A stretch of DNA of 64,000 bases. Source: Criibacterium bergeronii (GTDB lineage: Bacteria > Bacillota > Clostridia > Peptostreptococcales > Filifactoraceae). The notes below the pieces were generated by a model. That model searched no databases. It was not told the origin of the DNA and was given only the letters and a program-made list of their open reading frames with translations. Numbering within the stretch: position 1 is the first letter of the stretch; each line of letters opens with the position of its first letter. The position numbers were made by a program, and so were the translations under genes. This document shows, piece after piece, positions 9,781 to 18,621 of the stretch. Location: NCBI RefSeq assembly GCF_001693775.2, contig NZ_MBEW02000004.1:62001-126000 (forward strand), in the 5' to 3' direction.

Positions 9781-9813
9781 AATAAAGGTAGAGCATTCTA
9801 CCTTTATTTTTTT
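9781..9813 (+). terminator. intrinsic terminator after rubrerythrin
   Basis: The stem AAAGGTAGA/TCTACCTTT (with outer AT pairs) has a four-base loop and is followed by a T-rich run. Confidence 0.88.
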
Positions 9814-9959
9814 GGGTTTAAATGCCTGCCTAAAATGGTATAAATTATAAAATAATAATTTTTTTAAAATAAAGTCTAGACTTCGTTATTAAATTTTAAT
9901 ATGCAATTTTATGTAAATTGATATATAATATTTTTTGTAATTTAAATGAGGAAATTGCA

Positions 9960-10592
9960 ATGACGCTTTACCAAAAAATAATAAATAAATTAAAACAGAT
10001 GTATCCTGAGGCACACTGTGAGCTAGATTTTTCTTCAGAATATGAGTTACTGGTAGCTACAATTTTATCTGCACAATCTACAGATAAAAGGGTAAATATA
10101 GTTACAAAGGAATTATTTAAAGTTGCGAATTCTCCTCAAAAAATGCTTGAGCTTGGGGAAGAAAAATTAAAAGAATATATTAGGACAATTGGATTTTACA
10201 ATGCCAAGTCAAAAAATATAATAAAAATGTCTGAGCAATTGGTTGAAGATTTTAATTCCAAAGTACCCTCTACAATGGAGGAGCTGACAACACTTGCCGG
10301 AGTAGGCAGAAAAACAGCAAATGTGGTATTGTCAAATTGCTTTGGAGTGCAGGCGATTGCTGTAGATACACACGTATTTAGGCTAGCCCATAGGCTTGGA
10401 TTTAGCGATGAAAATGATGTGTATAAGGTAGAGCTTGATTTAAACTCCAAAATTAAAAAATCTGAGTGGTCATTGGCTCACCATCTATTAATTTTTCATG
10501 GCAGGAGAGTTTGTAAAGCGAAAAATCCGCTTTGTGAACAATGTGGAGTGAATATGTACTGTAGGTATTATAAAAGTAGCGTGCAACAATAA
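9960..10592 (+). CDS. nth: endonuclease III
   Basis: A 210-residue DNA glycosylase/AP lyase for oxidised pyrimidines in base excision repair. The helix-hairpin-helix segment LAGVGRKTANVVLS carries the catalytic Lys, and VDTHVFRLAHRLG carries the catalytic Asp. The C-terminal iron-sulfur loop has the family spacing C-x6-C-x2-C-x5-C. The ATG at 9960 is preferred because GAGGAAA lies at 9948-9954 and the length then matches the family. The open frame extends upstream to 9918 without a ribosome site. It is a stand-alone gene about 50 bases before the VanW-family gene and may be co-transcribed with it. Confidence 0.95.
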   Translation: MTLYQKIINKLKQMYPEAHCELDFSSEYELLVATILSAQSTDKRVNIVTKELFKVANSPQKMLELGEEKLKEYIRTIGFYNAKSKNIIKMSEQLVEDFNSKVPSTMEELTTLAGVGRKTANVVLSNCFGVQAIAVDTHVFRLAHRLGFSDENDVYKVELDLNSKIKKSEWSLAHHLLIFHGRRVCKAKNPLCEQCGVNMYCRYYKSSVQQ

Positions 10593-10642
10593 ATGTGTAG
10601 CTATTATTTTAATTATATATATCTTACTTAAGAGGTGATTTC

Positions 10643-12082
10643 TTGAATAAAAAAACACGAAAAAAAAATCGCTTGCAGATTTTGCCTATAATTATTTTGG
10701 TTTTGCTTGCATTAGTATCACTACCTTTTATATATATGAACAATATAGTAAAAGGTGATAAAATATTAAACAATGTAAGCATAGGCAAAATGAATGTATC
10801 TAACCTCACTAAAGAAGAGGCAAAGCAAGCGTTAGGACAAAAATTTTCTTTTGGTAATGTAACCTTAAATGATGCAGGGGTAACTTACGACTACAATCTA
10901 AGCGAAAATGGATTTAATTATGATATAGATAAATCCGTAGAGGACGCTTTTAATGTGGGAAGAGACGGCAACGTAATTCAAAATGCCTTAGTTGCATTTG
11001 GGCATAGTACAGGTAAAAAAACAGATATTCCTTTAGATTATAATGATGACTATGCCGGCTTAGAAAATTGGTTTAACGAAATAGCACAAAAAGCCAATAT
11101 AGACCCGGTCAATCCTACTATAAGTGTTAGCGGTGCAGGAATAGTGGTAGTGCCTGGTGTTAAGGGCAAGATAGTAGACGTTGAGGCATTAAAAGCTAAT
11201 GTTAAGCAAGAAATAGAAAAAAACAGCGATGGTCAAGATATACTGTTGGATTTACCTGTAAAGACAGTTGAACCATATATAAAGGAAGAACAATTATCTA
11301 AGATAAATGGTATTATTGGAAAATATTCTACAAAATATCCAACTACAGATGTAGCTAGGTCTATGAACGTAGCAGTAACAGCTAAAAAGATGAATGGAAT
11401 ACTCCTTATGCCGGGAGACCAAGGCAGTTTTATGTCACATCTAGGTCCGGTAAATGAAAAAGCTGGTTTTAAAGCTGCAAAAATTATAATAAATAACGAA
11501 TATGTAGATGGTATTGGCGGCGGAGTATGTCAAGTAAGCTCGACCATGTATAATGCACTTTTAAGGTCAGGACTTGATATCACTGCAAGAAGTAATCATA
11601 CATTTCCGATAGGTTATGTACCGCTTGGACTTGATGCTACAGTGGCAGACCCGGCACCTGATATGAAATATAAAAATAATTATCCATTCCCTATATATAT
11701 AACAAATTCTGCCGGCGGTGGATATATGACCACAACTATTTATGGAAACAGAGAACTTGCTAAAAAAGTTGACATAACAACAGAAGTGCTCGAAACAATA
11801 CCGTCAGATGTAGTATATAAAGACGACCCAACACTACCTGAGGGCAAAGAAGTAGTTGATGACAATGGGCATATAGGCTACAAAGTAGTAAGCTATAAAA
11901 CTATTGACGGCAAAAAAACAGTGATTGCTCGTTCAAACTATAAAATGACACCAAAAATCATTCTTCGAGGAACTAAAAAAGCAGAACCTGGTACAGAACA
12001 GGCGCAACAACCTCAAGCAATGCAGGCAACTTCAAATGACCCTAACTCTGAATTGCATCAAAGTGCTCTACCAATTTTCTAG
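10643..12082 (+). CDS. VanW family protein with peptidoglycan-binding-like domain
   Basis: A 479-residue exported or membrane-anchored protein. It has a basic N-terminus and one membrane helix (about 12-32), then a PG_binding_4-like region (about 60-200) starting GDKILNNVSIGKM. The VanW domain follows (about 235-365; landmarks LLMPGDQGSF, GGGVCQVSSTMYNALL and RSNHTFPIGYVPLGLDATV). The Gln/Pro-rich tail ends in PIF. The start is TTG with AGAGGTGAT at 10631-10639. VanW proteins occur beside some vancomycin-resistance genes, but the domain's biochemical role is unclear and no van genes are present here, so resistance should not be inferred. The neighbours suggest an envelope role. Confidence 0.9.
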   Translation: MNKKTRKKNRLQILPIIILVLLALVSLPFIYMNNIVKGDKILNNVSIGKMNVSNLTKEEAKQALGQKFSFGNVTLNDAGVTYDYNLSENGFNYDIDKSVEDAFNVGRDGNVIQNALVAFGHSTGKKTDIPLDYNDDYAGLENWFNEIAQKANIDPVNPTISVSGAGIVVVPGVKGKIVDVEALKANVKQEIEKNSDGQDILLDLPVKTVEPYIKEEQLSKINGIIGKYSTKYPTTDVARSMNVAVTAKKMNGILLMPGDQGSFMSHLGPVNEKAGFKAAKIIINNEYVDGIGGGVCQVSSTMYNALLRSGLDITARSNHTFPIGYVPLGLDATVADPAPDMKYKNNYPFPIYITNSAGGGYMTTTIYGNRELAKKVDITTEVLETIPSDVVYKDDPTLPEGKEVVDDNGHIGYKVVSYKTIDGKKTVIARSNYKMTPKIILRGTKKAEPGTEQAQQPQAMQATSNDPNSELHQSALPIF

Positions 12083-12096
12083 AAATTTGATAAATA

Positions 12097-12130
12097 TAAA
12101 AGACTTATTCCGTTTGGGATAAGTCTTTTT
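12097..12130 (+). terminator. intrinsic terminator after the VanW-family gene
   Basis: The arms AAAGACTTAT and ATAAGTCTTT, extended by TCC/GGG, enclose a short loop and are followed by T5. Confidence 0.88.
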
Positions 12131-12389
12131 GAATAGGATTAAATTTTTAATATTAAATAGAAATATTAAAACACTTATAATTAATGTATTTTGTCATATC
12201 ATAGGGGTGAACCTTGTTCTCTTAAAGTTTTTGAGGATTAATTGTATTTTATACTAAAAACTAATTGAAAGTGCAGTTGCATTTTCCTTTTGTCACTTTT
12301 GTTCGCTCCGCTCACAGCGTTAGAAATAGCACTCACCAAGCACAAATGCACTTTTTTAAATATAGTGATTTTTTAAATAGATAATAGCA
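12131..12389. other. intergenic region with an 88-bp structured element (12268-12355)
   Basis: Between the convergent VanW and namZ genes. Terminal inverted repeats AAAGTGCA (12268-12275) and TGCACTTT (12348-12355) bound a segment that is GC-richer than its flanks (GTTCGCTCCGCTCACAGCG, 12301-12319). TGCATTT (12278-12284) can alternatively pair with AAATGCA (12344-12350), so two mutually exclusive stems are possible. I do not recognise an RNA family. No ORF is supported. Confidence 0.5.
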
Positions 12390-13700
12390 TTAATTATATA
12401 AATGATACCTTTGAGTTTCAGCTTTAAAATTTTCGCAGGCTTGTCTATACATCGACTCTATTTCCATAGGAGATTTAAATTGTAGTAGTGCATTTGCAAG
12501 AGCCTTATCACCGCTAATTTTATAAAACATGGTTGGCTTACCCTTAGCCGTGTATACTTGAAAACGAAGAGTTTTAAGCTTATTTGCAGTAGCCATTAGA
12601 TAATATCCGGTTCTTGCTGGATTAAATGTATGATAATCGGTTACGTTTAGTCTTACACCGCCTCTTGTGCCTTTATTTTCTGGGATAAATCTAACTCCCG
12701 GCAGATTGTATAAATTCATTTGCTCAGCAAAAGCCTTTGAGTTAAGTCCTGACATACCACTCCAAGAAAAATAATCAGCCATACCAAGACCAGTGCCATC
12801 GCTCATACCGGTTGCCATATATCCAAAAGCAGCCTCTATAGTTGGTATGTTTGGAGAAGTCTGCATGAAAGTAAGTCCCGTATCTTGCCAAATCATATCT
12901 CTTGTATAATTTTTCATAGGAACAACAGCTAAATCGCAACCGATTTTGCGATTGAAAAATTGTGCCAGCTCTCCAGCTGTAAGTCCATGAGCCATCGGAG
13001 TGTTGTCTATACCTACAAAAGAAAGTGCCTCGTCAGTATTTATAAACCCTTGTGTATATTTACAAGACACAGGGTTAGGTCTGTCTAACACAACCATTTT
13101 CACACCGTACTTTTTGCAGGCTATCATACATTTGTTCATTGTCGAAGTGTAGGTATAAGTACGAGAGCCGATGTCTTGTAGGTCAAACAACATTACATCT
13201 ATATTTTTCATCATATCGTATGACGGCTCACGAGTGGCTTGATACAGGGAATATATTGTCTTACCGGTGGCAGTATCCTTTGTGCTTGAAATATATGCAC
13301 CGGCTTTTATAGTGCCGTCTATGCCATGCTCAGGTGCGTATAGAGCCACAAGGTTTGCCTTTTTATAATTATTTAATGTGACCTTTAGATTTTCCCCTAG
13401 AGAATTTACAGAGGTTTGATTTACAACAGCACCTACATTTTTTCCATCTATAAGATAACTAAATTCACTTGTAAAAATCCTCTCATCACCTAAGATTACT
13501 TGACCATTGTCCTTCGTAGCATTTATTAAATCAGGCTTGTAGCTAATATTTTGAGTAACCGGCGTGTGTTGAACAGCAGCCGGATTTTTAAAATTTATAA
13601 AGCTATCAAGCACAGAAAAATCTGCAGCAAAAGTGGGTGAGGCTGATAAAAATAGTAAAAATGAAAATTCTAGAGTAAATAAAAATAGATTTTTTTTCAT
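12390..13700 (-). CDS. namZ: exo-beta-N-acetylmuramidase NamZ (DUF1343)
   Basis: A 436-residue secreted protein of the DUF1343/NamZ family, exo-lytic enzymes that remove MurNAc from non-reducing ends of peptidoglycan fragments. The signal peptide ends near SPTFA (about residue 25). The family core follows with segments VNQTSV, YAPEHGIDG, DLQDIGSRTYTY and VLDRPNP, and the late TGLGMADYFSW. About 45 linker residues precede the core. It is a single gene on the minus strand, convergent with the VanW-family gene. In other Firmicutes NamZ acts with a NagZ-type hexosaminidase and an amidase; both types occur in this window, though not adjacent. Family assignment is confident; the substrate is taken from the family. 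Confidence 0.88.
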   Translation of the reverse strand: MKKNLFLFTLEFSFLLFLSASPTFAADFSVLDSFINFKNPAAVQHTPVTQNISYKPDLINATKDNGQVILGDERIFTSEFSYLIDGKNVGAVVNQTSVNSLGENLKVTLNNYKKANLVALYAPEHGIDGTIKAGAYISSTKDTATGKTIYSLYQATREPSYDMMKNIDVMLFDLQDIGSRTYTYTSTMNKCMIACKKYGVKMVVLDRPNPVSCKYTQGFINTDEALSFVGIDNTPMAHGLTAGELAQFFNRKIGCDLAVVPMKNYTRDMIWQDTGLTFMQTSPNIPTIEAAFGYMATGMSDGTGLGMADYFSWSGMSGLNSKAFAEQMNLYNLPGVRFIPENKGTRGGVRLNVTDYHTFNPARTGYYLMATANKLKTLRFQVYTAKGKPTMFYKISGDKALANALLQFKSPMEIESMYRQACENFKAETQRYHLYN

Positions 13701-13850
13701 TTTGTATCCTTATATATTTAGAAATTTAAAAAAATATTCAATTATGATAAAATACCTTTGAGTAAATTATAATATAAAAAATTTTAATTTGCCATAAAAT
13801 CAAATAGAAAACAGAATATTTAATATAAAAGTAATGTATAAACCACTTAC

Positions 13851-13878
13851 TTGTAAAAAATTATAATACTAGTATAAT
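13851..13878 (+). promoter_or_regulatory. probable promoter of mnmE
   Basis: TTGTAA (13851-13856), a 16-base spacer and TATAAT (13873-13878), about 40 bases before the ATG. A second TATAAT at 13862-13867 overlaps the spacer. Confidence 0.55.
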
Positions 13879-13917
13879 TTAAGCTAAACAACCAAAAGAT
13901 ATAAAAACGGAGGAACA

Positions 13918-15300
13918 ATGCAAATAACAGATACAATCGTAGCACCTGCAACAGCTACAGGCAAATCAAGCGTAAGCATAATAAGAATAAGCGGAGCAGA
14001 TGCACTTAATATAGCCAAGCAAATATTTGTGCCAAAGACAGAGGGCAAAAAAATACAAGACAGCAAAAGAACACTAATATACGGACACATAGTTGAAGAC
14101 GGGCAAATAGTGGATGAAGTCTTGCTATCATATATGAAAGCACCACACACCTTTACCTGCGAGGACATAATAGAGATAAACTGTCATGGAGGAAATAAGA
14201 GTACAGAAAAAATAATCTCCCTTGTGCTGTCAAAAGGAGCAAGAGTAGCAGAAAAAGGAGAATTTACCAAAAGAGCTTTTTTAAATGGCAGGATAGACTT
14301 ATCACAGGCAGAGTCGGTTATGGATATAATAAATGCCAAAACCTCAAAATCCTTTGAAAATGCTCAAAAACAATTATCAGGTAAGCTTGGAAAAACAGTG
14401 GACGAAATGTATAAAAAAATAGAAATGTCCCTTGCACAAATAACAGTGGCTATAGATTTCCCTGATGAAATAGACGAGGAAGTGACAAAAAAAGAGTTAA
14501 TAACTGACCTAGAAGAGATAATATCAAATCTAACTAAAATAAAAGCTACATTTAAAAGTGGAAAAATTTTGACAGACGGCATAAACATAGCCATAGTCGG
14601 AAAACCAAACGTGGGCAAATCTTCGCTGTTAAACGAGCTTTTAGAAGAAAATAGAGCCATAGTCACAGATGTAGCAGGCACTACAAGAGACGTTATTACA
14701 GAAAGTCTTGATATTAACGGACTTATTGTAAATATAATGGATACAGCAGGTATAAGAGAAACAGAAGATACCGTTGAAAAAATAGGTATAGAAAGGTCAA
14801 TTTCTTCCATAGAAAATTCCGACATGGCATTATTTATGGTGGACGCATCATCAGCACTTGAAAAAGAGGATATGGAGCTTTATTCAAGGGTAAAAGATAA
14901 GGAACACATAGTTATAATAAATAAAACTGACCTAGATAATAAATTATATTTAGAAGATATACTAAAAAATGAAGATAGTAAAAACATCATTTATGTATCA
15001 GTAAAAAACAAACAAGGCATAGAAAATATAAAAAATCGAATATATGAACAGGCACTTTCATACGAAACAGGAGACAGTGTAGATAGCGTAATCATAACAA
15101 ATGCTAGACACGACTCCTTGCTTGCAAAAACTATAAAGAGTTTGCAAGATGCAAAAACAGCTCTAGAAGGCTTAGTACCATTTGAAATACTTGAGACAGA
15201 TTATTATGACGCTTTACAATACCTAGGAGAAATCACAGGCAAAAGCGTTACAGAAAATCTTTTGGACACAGTATTTGATAAGTTCTGTATAGGCAAGTAG
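13918..15300 (+). CDS. mnmE: tRNA uridine-5-carboxymethylaminomethyl modification GTPase MnmE
   Basis: A 460-residue GTPase that, with MnmG, modifies the wobble uridine of certain tRNAs. The N-terminal formyl-THF-binding domain starts DTIVAPATATGKSSVSIIRISG. The embedded G domain shows GKPNVGKSS (G1), AGTTRD (G2), DTAGIRET (G3) and NKTD (G4). The C-terminus ends in the family signature FDKFCIGK. The ATG at 13918 is preceded by GGAGGA. mnmE usually neighbours mnmG and rnpA near the replication origin, but here it stands alone between namZ and an amidase gene. Length is normal. Confidence 0.97.
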   Translation: MQITDTIVAPATATGKSSVSIIRISGADALNIAKQIFVPKTEGKKIQDSKRTLIYGHIVEDGQIVDEVLLSYMKAPHTFTCEDIIEINCHGGNKSTEKIISLVLSKGARVAEKGEFTKRAFLNGRIDLSQAESVMDIINAKTSKSFENAQKQLSGKLGKTVDEMYKKIEMSLAQITVAIDFPDEIDEEVTKKELITDLEEIISNLTKIKATFKSGKILTDGINIAIVGKPNVGKSSLLNELLEENRAIVTDVAGTTRDVITESLDINGLIVNIMDTAGIRETEDTVEKIGIERSISSIENSDMALFMVDASSALEKEDMELYSRVKDKEHIVIINKTDLDNKLYLEDILKNEDSKNIIYVSVKNKQGIENIKNRIYEQALSYETGDSVDSVIITNARHDSLLAKTIKSLQDAKTALEGLVPFEILETDYYDALQYLGEITGKSVTENLLDTVFDKFCIGK

Positions 15301-15303
15301 TAT

Positions 15304-15357
15304 AAAAAAAGATGCAAATAAGTTTTAGAATTTAACTTAGTTTGCATCTTTTTTTTA
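15304..15357. terminator. bidirectional terminator between mnmE and the amidase gene
   Basis: The arms AAAAAGATGCAAA and TTTGCATCTTTTT, with inner TAAGTT/AACTTA pairs, are flanked by A7 on the left and T9 on the right. Confidence 0.9.
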
Positions 15358-15361
15358 TTGC

Positions 15362-17416
15362 TTATCTATTAAAGTAATTATCTACACCATCTGCAATGGC
15401 ATTTGTTAAAATTTCTTGGTAAGAATCAGTTGCAAGTTTTGGTGCCTCAGCATAATTAGAAATAAATCCAACTTCAATCAGTATAGCAGGGGAAGAACTA
15501 TGCTTAATGACAACAAAAGGTGCTGTTCTTACCCCTCTGTCAAAAGCTCCGGATTGGCTAATCAATTTGGTGTGTATAGACTTTGCTAAAGGTTGACTAT
15601 CGTTTGATGGCTTGTAGTAATAGGTTTCAAGTCCATAAGGAGTAGAGGTTTTTGCTGAATTTTGGTGTATAGAAATAAATATATCAGGGTCATACGAATT
15701 ACCTATCCTTGGTATTTCCATCAGCTCAAGGAAATTATCCTCAGTCCTAGTGTATTGCACATTATATCCCCTTTGAGAAAGCTTTGCACCAAGCTTTAAA
15801 ATCATTTGAAGATTTAAATCCTTCTCTCTAAGACCAAGCGTGCTGTTTACTGCACCGGCATCCTTACCGCCATGCCCTGCATCCAGCACAATGATAGGAG
15901 TTGTTCTTGCGACTTTGTTGAGGGAAATTATGGTGCTAGAAGAAGTTTTAGAAACATTGTAGGTAACTCTGTCGTTAAGCTCTATAGTGACAACGTAGTT
16001 AGTCGCATCTTGCTCAACATAAGCGGATTTTACAACAGAGCCACTCACATTCATATATCCAGTTGATAGAGTTAAATCGGATTTTGGTATTTTAAGCTTA
16101 ATACGGTTGGAGCTTGAAGTGTCGGCTTTTACATTTTTTGAATTAATATTAATTGTACCGGTTTTACGGTCTATGTTAAAGCTGAAAGATTTATTGGATA
16201 CGTTGCCGTTATTTGAGGTAACTCCGGCTTTTTCGTTAACTGATAAAGTGTTTTTAGTTGTAGTAATGTTTAGGTTATCAGTGTTTACATCTTTTTTTAT
16301 AAATAAGTTCAAGGTTACTGTTTGCTCACTTTGACTGACAGAAAGAAAATCAAAATATTTTGAATTAATTAGTCTGTTCCTTTTAGAAAATTCCTGCTCG
16401 TCCTCCGGCTTTAGCTTAGCATATTTTGCTTTTATGACAAGTCTTTTTGGGTCGGAAAGATAATAATATTCGTAGTTCATTTCACCTGAAGAAGATAGCT
16501 CAATCTTATCAGAACCATCAGATGTAGCTATATTTAGTAAATATATTGTTATGTTTTCAGGCTTAGTAGCTGATGGAGTATTATTTTTTGTTGAAGAACT
16601 GCTGTCTGTAGTGGTATTTTTTACCTCAGGTATTTTAACCTTTTCCACTTTTGGTACTGTAGGTACAGTAGGAGCTGTAGGCTTAGAAATTACAGGAGTA
16701 TTTGCATTATTGGAGTTAGTAGTGCTTGTAAATTGTTCGACATCTACAGGTTCCCAAGGGTTAGCAGGCGATTGGGTGCTGGATGTGGGTATATTATCCA
16801 AAATCGGTGAATGTGCAGTCGGATTAGAAGGTGAATTATTTGTTTCATTATTTAAAATGGTTTGGTCGGTGCTGTTAAATAACAAATTATCAATGGAGTT
16901 TGATTTAGCTACACTTGTGCTGTCTAAAGAGTTTAGAGTTGTTTTATTCAGTTTAGCGTTGTAAGAAATGTTAAGACCTAAATTTTCGGTTACAAATCTG
17001 ATTGGAACATAAGTTGAGGAGTTTATAATTCTTGCAGGTACAGCATCGGTAATAGCGGTCGGTCTGTCATTGATGTATGCAATTTTTGAGCCAATCACCA
17101 ATTCAATTTTTTTATCATTGGACTCAATTTTGACTTTTTGAGCTGCATCAAGCCATGAGACTTTATAGCCAAGCTTTTCCGATAAGGCTCTTACCGGCAC
17201 TAAAGTGCGTGAGTTTATAGTGACAGGGTCTACTCCGGCTGTAGATTTATTTATAGGAGTACCGTTTATTTCGACCTCAGCTATTGCAAGCCTTTGAGTT
17301 TTGCCGTTTATTGTAAAGTTATCATATTGTATTGGTAATTTTGCGTATGAATTTCCAAAAGAAATTGCAAAAATTGCAGTAGCTGAGATAAATATCTTGT
17401 TGAGATTTTTGAGCAT
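15362..17416 (-). CDS. N-acetylmuramoyl-L-alanine amidase with Cu_amine_oxidN1 and AMIN domains
   Basis: A 684-residue secreted peptidoglycan amidase. It has a signal peptide (about 1-25), a Cu_amine_oxidN1 domain (about 40-155; SRTLVPVRALSEKLGY and SSTYVPIRFVTENLGL), a Ser/Thr/Asn/Pro-rich linker (about 160-290), AMIN-type beta modules (about 290-490) and a C-terminal Amidase_3 domain (about 505-684). Catalytic motifs are visible: DAGHGGKDAG and REKDLNLQ (zinc His and Glu), SIHQNS (zinc His) and IEVGFISN (catalytic Glu). The usual SIHANA is SIHQNS here. The enzyme cuts the MurNAc to L-Ala bond during cell separation or turnover. It is a monocistronic gene sharing a terminator with mnmE, divergent from the gcd operon. 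Confidence 0.93.
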   Translation of the reverse strand: MLKNLNKIFISATAIFAISFGNSYAKLPIQYDNFTINGKTQRLAIAEVEINGTPINKSTAGVDPVTINSRTLVPVRALSEKLGYKVSWLDAAQKVKIESNDKKIELVIGSKIAYINDRPTAITDAVPARIINSSTYVPIRFVTENLGLNISYNAKLNKTTLNSLDSTSVAKSNSIDNLLFNSTDQTILNNETNNSPSNPTAHSPILDNIPTSSTQSPANPWEPVDVEQFTSTTNSNNANTPVISKPTAPTVPTVPKVEKVKIPEVKNTTTDSSSSTKNNTPSATKPENITIYLLNIATSDGSDKIELSSSGEMNYEYYYLSDPKRLVIKAKYAKLKPEDEQEFSKRNRLINSKYFDFLSVSQSEQTVTLNLFIKKDVNTDNLNITTTKNTLSVNEKAGVTSNNGNVSNKSFSFNIDRKTGTININSKNVKADTSSSNRIKLKIPKSDLTLSTGYMNVSGSVVKSAYVEQDATNYVVTIELNDRVTYNVSKTSSSTIISLNKVARTTPIIVLDAGHGGKDAGAVNSTLGLREKDLNLQMILKLGAKLSQRGYNVQYTRTEDNFLELMEIPRIGNSYDPDIFISIHQNSAKTSTPYGLETYYYKPSNDSQPLAKSIHTKLISQSGAFDRGVRTAPFVVIKHSSSPAILIEVGFISNYAEAPKLATDSYQEILTNAIADGVDNYFNR

Positions 17417-17719
17417 AATATTAATCCTATTTTAAAATTTAAAATTCATTTTAGGCTATTATTATATGCAAGGTGAGAAAAATTATCAAGTTTTCATAAA
17501 AAAATGTAATTGATTTGTATTATCTAAAAATGAAAAAAAACTTTCATAATTATGAATTACATCTTGAAAAAATATATTATATCTGATAAAATTAATTCAA
17601 TTCGTTAGAAAAACGTTATTATTTATTCACGAAAAGTGTTTCATTTAAGATGACAATATATTTTATACAAAAAATGAAATATTTTATTCAATTCTATTTT
17701 TAAAGTAGGAGGTGTAAAT
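17417..17719. promoter_or_regulatory. divergent control region; promoter and palindrome of the gcd operon
   Basis: The operon promoter is TTGAAA (17564-17569), 17 bases, TAAAAT (17587-17592), with an extended -10 TGA. A perfect 14-base palindrome TTCATAATTATGAA (17543-17556) ends seven bases before the -35 and could be an operator. The leader of about 120 bases carries a small hairpin (CGTT-AGAAA-AACG, near 17609) and ends in AGGAGGTG before gcdD. No riboswitch recognised. Confidence 0.65.
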
Positions 17720-18079
17720 ATGCAACATCAGGCTATTTGGCCAGCAGACAAGGTTATGACAGTTCCAGATGCTCTAATTGTTTCATTATCTGGGATGGCT
17801 ACAGTATTTGTAACCTTAATAGTATTAGCTTTATTGATTGTGTTGTTAGGCAAGGTGTTAAATGCACTTGGTGTAGGCGAAAAGAGTACTAAAAAAGCTC
17901 CAGCTAAGGCTCAGACTTCTCAGGCAGCCAAGACAGCTTCAGGGGGAAGTGCTGCTGTACAGGCTAAACCACAACAAAGTGAAGAAGAAATAGCTGCAAT
18001 AATTGCAGCAGTTAGTGATTTTTCTAGAGTACCAATTGAAAGACTAAAAATTAATTCAATTACAGAAATAAAAAAATAA
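17720..18079 (+). CDS. gcdD: glutaconyl-CoA decarboxylase delta subunit (OadG family)
   Basis: A 119-residue small membrane subunit of the sodium-pumping decarboxylase. One membrane helix (about 22-45, VSLSGMATVFVTLIVLALL) is followed by a charged Lys/Ala-rich linker. A C-terminal helical segment (EEEIAAIIAAVSDF) is characteristic of OadG-type proteins. This subunit helps assemble the complex and anchors the carboxyltransferase to the membrane pump. It is the first gene after the operon promoter, with AGGAGGTG as ribosome site. The neighbouring biotin carrier, OadB-like pump and glutaconyl-CoA-type carboxyltransferase justify gcdD over other OadG homologues. Confidence 0.88.
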   Translation: MQHQAIWPADKVMTVPDALIVSLSGMATVFVTLIVLALLIVLLGKVLNALGVGEKSTKKAPAKAQTSQAAKTASGGSAAVQAKPQQSEEEIAAIIAAVSDFSRVPIERLKINSITEIKK

Positions 18080-18169
18080 ATATCAAACCTAATCTATAAC
18101 ATAATAGTATCTTAATGATTTAATTATTAATTTTATTTAATCATACGAAAATGAAAGGAAGAAATGATA

Positions 18170-18610
18170 ATGAGATATGTGGTAAATGTGAACGGCAAAC
18201 AGTATGACGTTGAGGTTGAAAAATTAGGCGGTACATATCAATCTTTAACTAGAACTACTTCTTATATGCAGCAAGTAGCTCCAGTAGCTCCAGTAGCTCC
18301 AGCAGCTCCTGCACCTGCACCAGTAGCGGCAGCTCCAGTAGCGCCTGCACCTGCACCTGCACCAGCTCCTGCTCCAGCGGCAGCAGCACCAGCTGGAGAT
18401 TCTGACGTTGTTTCTCCAATGCCAGGAAAAATATTTAAAATTTTAGTTAACCCTGGTGATGCAGTAACAGAAGCACAACCGGTTATTATATTAGAAGCTA
18501 TGAAGATGGAAAACGAAATAGTAGCTCCATCAGCCGGCACAATAGACAAAATATTAGTAAATATCGGTGATATGGTAAATACAGACGACGTCCTCGTTAC
18601 AATGAAATAA
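18170..18610 (+). CDS. gcdC: glutaconyl-CoA decarboxylase biotin carrier (gamma) subunit
   Basis: A 146-residue biotin carrier. The N-terminal segment MRYVVNVNGKQYDVEVEK is followed by a flexible Ala/Pro repeat linker (about residues 34-75). The C-terminal biotinyl domain contains the EAMKM site whose Lys is biotinylated, near residue 110. The linker lets biotin carry CO2 from GcdA to the membrane pump GcdB. Two in-frame ATGs exist, 18164 and 18170. The second is chosen because spacing from AGGAAG is better and the N-terminus then matches family starts. The Ala/Pro codons create GC-rich repetitive DNA unlike the surroundings, which is expected of such linkers and not a sign of transfer. Confidence 0.93.
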   Translation: MRYVVNVNGKQYDVEVEKLGGTYQSLTRTTSYMQQVAPVAPVAPAAPAPAPVAAAPVAPAPAPAPAPAPAAAAPAGDSDVVSPMPGKIFKILVNPGDAVTEAQPVIILEAMKMENEIVAPSAGTIDKILVNIGDMVNTDDVLVTMK

Positions 18611-18621
18611 GGGGGAAAGAT

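Noticed and set aside
10643-12082. Vancomycin-resistance determinant
   Set aside because: Only a VanW-family protein is present; vanH, vanA-type ligase and vanX are absent.
12319-12330. GTTAGAAATAGC resembling part of a Cas9 guide-RNA scaffold
   Set aside because: The match is short and isolated; no cas gene, repeat array or tracrRNA anti-repeat is present.
18270-18400. Tandem GC-rich repeats resembling a CRISPR or microsatellite
   Set aside because: The repeats are codons for the Ala/Pro linker of the biotin carrier; there are no spacers.
18262-18549. Minus-strand ORF rich in Gly/Ala/Thr
   Set aside because: It is the antisense shadow of the Ala/Pro linker and biotin domain of gcdC.
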